From positions 1,509,501 to 1,573,500 of the forward strand of contig JAFCIZ010000002.1 in NCBI GenBank assembly GCA_017871115.1: a stretch of DNA of 64,000 nucleotides, read 5' to 3'. Position numbers and translations under genes: made by a program. Positions within the stretch are counted from its first letter, which is position 1, and the number at the start of each line of letters is the position of its first letter. The notes under the pieces were generated by a model. It saw only the letters and a list, made by a program, of their open reading frames with translations. It did no database searches and had not been told where the DNA came from. Positions 60,799 through 64,000 of this stretch are shown piece by piece. This DNA comes from Cunninghamella blakesleeana (Eukaryota > Mucoromycota > Mucoromycetes > Mucorales > Cunninghamellaceae).

Positions 60799-62615
60799 GC
60801 ATTTAATTATGGATAATTGAACTTTGTAAATGTCTAATTTTATTTATTTATTACGATATATATAGTGGTACATTACTACTTTTACAATGCTTTTGGAATT
60901 ATTTAGCAAACTCTGTTGCAAAAGCAAGTTTTATGAGTAGTCGTGAATTTGTATTTTATATTTTATGGTAAATTTACTTTTTATTGATTGACAGATGCAT
61001 TATAAAAAAAAAAAAAAATACTCACTATCCATTATTTTTATTTATAGGACACTTGTAAGTATCATTATGTTTCCCATTTTGCAATATAATTTTTCAAGAG
61101 ATGTTTATGATCCCACTTATAAAGAAATTATGCCCGAATTGGTTTATGGTGTTGGTAAAGTTACTATATAGATATACGTAATAAAATATTACGATTGGTT
61201 GATTAATTATCTATTTTATTATTACTATTATTCTTTTATATAGAATTATTTATCGTAGCTTGCTTGGGTGTTGTATCCCATTTTCGTTTCCGTAAATTAT
61301 TGAATAACTCTCGTGAATCAAATAATGCAAGATCAATCACTCATAAAATCCGTTACTTTCAAGAATTAAACCTTATTTTGACTGTAGTGCTCTTTGTAGA
61401 TTCTATCTCTTTTATTATTCTTAGTGCTGACGGTTTAACTGGTAGAAAAACTTTAAACGCTCATAAATTTTCAGCTGATTTCTTAATTTGTAACAGTAAG
61501 TGATCATAACATATAGTTATGTAAATACATTTATTTATTTTAATTTTATTAACCTTTTTTCTTTTTTACTATTGTTATTATCAGTTAATATCAGTACTTT
61601 AATTGTTTGGTTTTTGGTCATGCTAATTTTCCATCCTAAACCTCAAGGCGTGAATGGTCAAGCTACAAATGATTTCTTATCTGCTGGAAAACAAATGGAA
61701 GGATATACCGGGGTTCCACCTATGATGACTCAAGCTTCTCAGGCCTCTAGTGATTATTTACAATATAGCAAATCAGTGGGTATGTCTGTTAATTCTTCCT
61801 ATAACCCAGGAACTTATCAGTTTGGTCCTCTTCCTCCTCCTCCAGAAGTAATGCATCCTAATAATTCCGTTGCTTCTTCGACACAATCTTCTGCTACATT
61901 AGTTCCAACACTTAACAACTATCAAGCCAGAAGACCTAAAAGTATGCATGTGGATTCAACTGAAAGTATTATTGATGATACAACTCATTTACCTCCTTAC
62001 CGACCCATCAATAATCAACAACAACAACAAACTTTACCATCTTCTCCTTCACCCCCTCCTCCTTCATTTCAAACACGTTCATCTACTCAATTGATGAATC
62101 CTAATAATAATAATAATAATAATAATAATGATCCTAATTCATGTCAACATTGTCATTCATGTCAACAACATCAATCATTATCTATATCCAAACAATCCAA
62201 TCCCCATCTTCAACATCAACATACAATTGTCACTGTGGATAGAGAAAATGACAATGAAATATGTCTATCTCATAATGATATCCCGCTAAATATTAAAAAA
62301 CCATCTTTATCTAATGACGAAAAAAGATCAAGTTGTCAAGAGTCTGTTATTAGTCATCACCAACATAATGTACCTATCGATAATAATAATAATAATAATA
62401 ATAACAATTACCACCTTGATATGAACTCTCAAAACAACAACAGTAATCATAATAATGGTAGTATTGGTAGAAATCCAAATTGGCAACTTTCTTTAGACTT
62501 TTCAAATAATAATAATGGTCAGTCTACTGTGAAACGTGATACTTCAAATGATTCTATGTGGTTACATCAAATTCCAAAAGGTGGAAATGATTCTCACTCT
62601 TCTTCTTCTTCTTAA
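60125..62615 (+). CDS. Multi-pass membrane protein with long Asn/Pro-rich tail (GPCR-like)
   Basis: Eight exons: 60125-60155, 60266-60427, 60514-60630, 60724-60757, 60866-60967, 61048-61154, 61244-61495 and 61585-62615, giving 611 residues. The first ~275 residues contain six or seven hydrophobic segments (among them SVVTALILVMIPFQLYY, SLCIGLSLQTGTLLLLQCFW, FVFYILWTLVSIIMFPIL, ELFIVACLGVVSHF, LNLILTVVLFVDSISFIIL and STLIVWFLVMLIF). Short basic loops (HFRFRKLLNNSR) separate some of them. The last ~330 residues are a hydrophilic tail rich in Asn, Pro, Gln and Ser. The shape is that of a fungal G-protein-coupled receptor with a long cytoplasmic tail, but no family signature is recognised. Confidence 0.72.
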
Positions 62616-64000
62616 AAATCAACTGTTATTTATTAATTTAATTTAATTTATTAATTTTTTTTTTTTTTTTCAACCTTATTATACCTTTTTATAATTTTCT
62701 TTTTTTTTTCAAGTATTCTTTTTTTTTTTTGTTAAAGTATATTAATATTCTAATTTCCCTGGTTCTTCTCTTCCTTTTTCTCCTCCTTCTTTTATTTTAT
62801 TTATTATTATTGCTATTATAATATATATGCCTATTTTTATATTATAATTTTGAATTTATTTTTATTCTTGGTTGGAAAAAAAAATAAATCTTAACCTAAT
62901 ATTTTAATAAATAACCTCATTTTTGTGTAAATAATGCAAAAAGACCTCGGTCTGTTTTATTTAATGTCAAGTATTTTAAGGGCAATATCATTTTTTGATT
63001 ATTATTATTATTATTTATTTTTCTCACCCTTTCCTTTTTCTTTTTCTTTTTTTATTCACATTGTTAAAAAACGCATTAAAAAAATAAAATATAAATAATT
63101 ATTCTTTTTTATTTTAAGAGTAAATAGAGATAATAAAAATATTACATTGGAAATTCATTATGCCTCGTAAAGTCATCTTCCTCAATGTAAAAGTAAGAAC
63201 ACTACTTTGATTAAATAAAAAAAAGGAGTTACCTTAAGCATATATAAAAAGAGCACTATCTTAATTAAGTATAGACTAGCACATTGAATGAATAAATAAA
63301 AAAGACTAAAACTATGAATAAGAAAAAAAATCAACATCTTGAATAAAAACAAATCCCCCTCTCCTGAAATACTTGTAAAAAAAAAATTCATCTTCTTAAA
63401 CAAAAAAGAAACTAACACCTAGAATAAAAAAAAATAATACCATGAAAAGAAATTATAAAGAGCCACTACTGGTTATTAGAAAAGATGATCGCAAGTTAGA
63501 AACCATAAAAGTGAACTTTTAGTGCTTGAGACAAATTAACCAGAAATAATAATTAAATGTAATTCATTAATTCAGGCAGAATATTTTGAGAAATTGGCTT
63601 CATTATACAACAAATATATATATATATATATATATAACAAAAATAACATTTTTAGCATAAATAAGAATGAAACTTCTACTTACCAAGAATTAAATAACAC
63701 CGCCAGGTAGAATATAATAGATAACTATTAGACTAAATTGATTTAGTTTATTAATTCGAAAATATATATATTAGATTATTACACTACGATATGTGCACAT
63801 ACTCATACATACATATACATATACAAATAAATTTAATCAACATTTACCTTAAAAGAGATAGCATTCAGTATAAAAAATATATAAAAAAAATACTAAAATG
63901 GATATTTTAATAAAATTTAAACAGCGTCGAGTACTTTTTTTTTTTTTTGGGAGTGCCCATAGTTATTTCTATATATAATTTTAACTTCTCCCTTTTTTTT
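62616..64000. other. Right-end intergenic, no gene seen
   Basis: 1.4 kb. It starts with T-runs downstream of the membrane-protein gene. A short ATG frame (MPRKVIFLN) at 63160-63186 ends at a donor-like GTAAAA but has no visible partner exon. 63441-63520 is open for 26 codons. (TA)n lies near 63616-63636. I see nothing that supports a gene here. Confidence 0.5.

Noticed and set aside
63160..63186. Possible first exon MPRKVIFLN followed by a donor-like GTAAAA.
   Set aside because: No acceptor or matching exon in the remaining 800 bp, whereas introns here are about 100 nt; nine codons alone prove nothing.
63441..63530. Apparent similarity to 28630-28720 (AGCCACT...AAAAGAT).
   Set aside because: Matches are short and scattered in AT-rich DNA and the reading frames disagree; chance cannot be excluded by eye.

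Overview
The window is nuclear DNA of a filamentous early-diverging fungus, most likely Mucoromycota and probably Mucorales. The evidence is extreme AT richness, many introns of roughly 60-150 nt with GT-AG ends, long poly-Asn and poly-Gln coding tracts, and fungal families such as PacC/Rim101, a Whi3-like RRM protein, a yapsin-like aspartic protease, GATA factors and alpha-arrestin. Nothing looks bacterial: there are no operons, Shine-Dalgarno sites, CRISPR arrays or rRNA genes, and I found no convincing tRNA. Almost every gene had to be assembled from exons. Exon boundaries were chosen so that splice sites and codon phase both close, and the total coding length is a multiple of three in each model.

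Layout. 1-7 kb: a partial type II membrane protein, an Asn-rich unknown protein, an Erv2-like sulfhydryl oxidase, a PD-(D/E)XK nuclease-like protein, an HSL-type alpha/beta hydrolase and a dead Tc1/mariner-type transposase. 7-16 kb (minus): a large SAP-domain regulator, an alpha-arrestin and a CHORD/CS co-chaperone. 16-17 kb: a MITE-like inverted repeat. 17-28 kb (plus): a vezatin/Inp2-like membrane protein, a GPI-anchored aspartic protease, PacC and a fatty-acid transport/acyl-CoA synthetase. 28-31 kb: relic DNA and a 5'-truncated profilin. 31-40 kb (minus): SmD3, taspase-1, a thioesterase-like protein with a 4-nt exon, a two-finger GATA factor and a uridine-kinase-like protein. 40-51 kb (plus): a Whi3-like protein, a tail-anchored FSP1/AIFM2-like oxidoreductase, RPAIN and a Ybp/glomulin-like protein. 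51-54 kb (minus): an unknown protein with a disordered N-terminus. 55-63 kb (plus): ITPase, a 26-residue zinc-knuckle microprotein gene and a multi-pass GPCR-like membrane protein.

The genes are mostly unrelated housekeeping and regulatory functions, as expected for a eukaryotic chromosome arm. No multi-gene system is evident. The most unusual items are the zinc-knuckle microprotein gene (57629-57819), the 4-nt micro-exon restoring a PNGGYL motif (36148-36151), three PacC-type sites upstream of pacC itself, a uridine-kinase-like protein with a degraded P-loop, a pair of diverged relics that share an intron position, and several transposon remnants placed close to gene starts.
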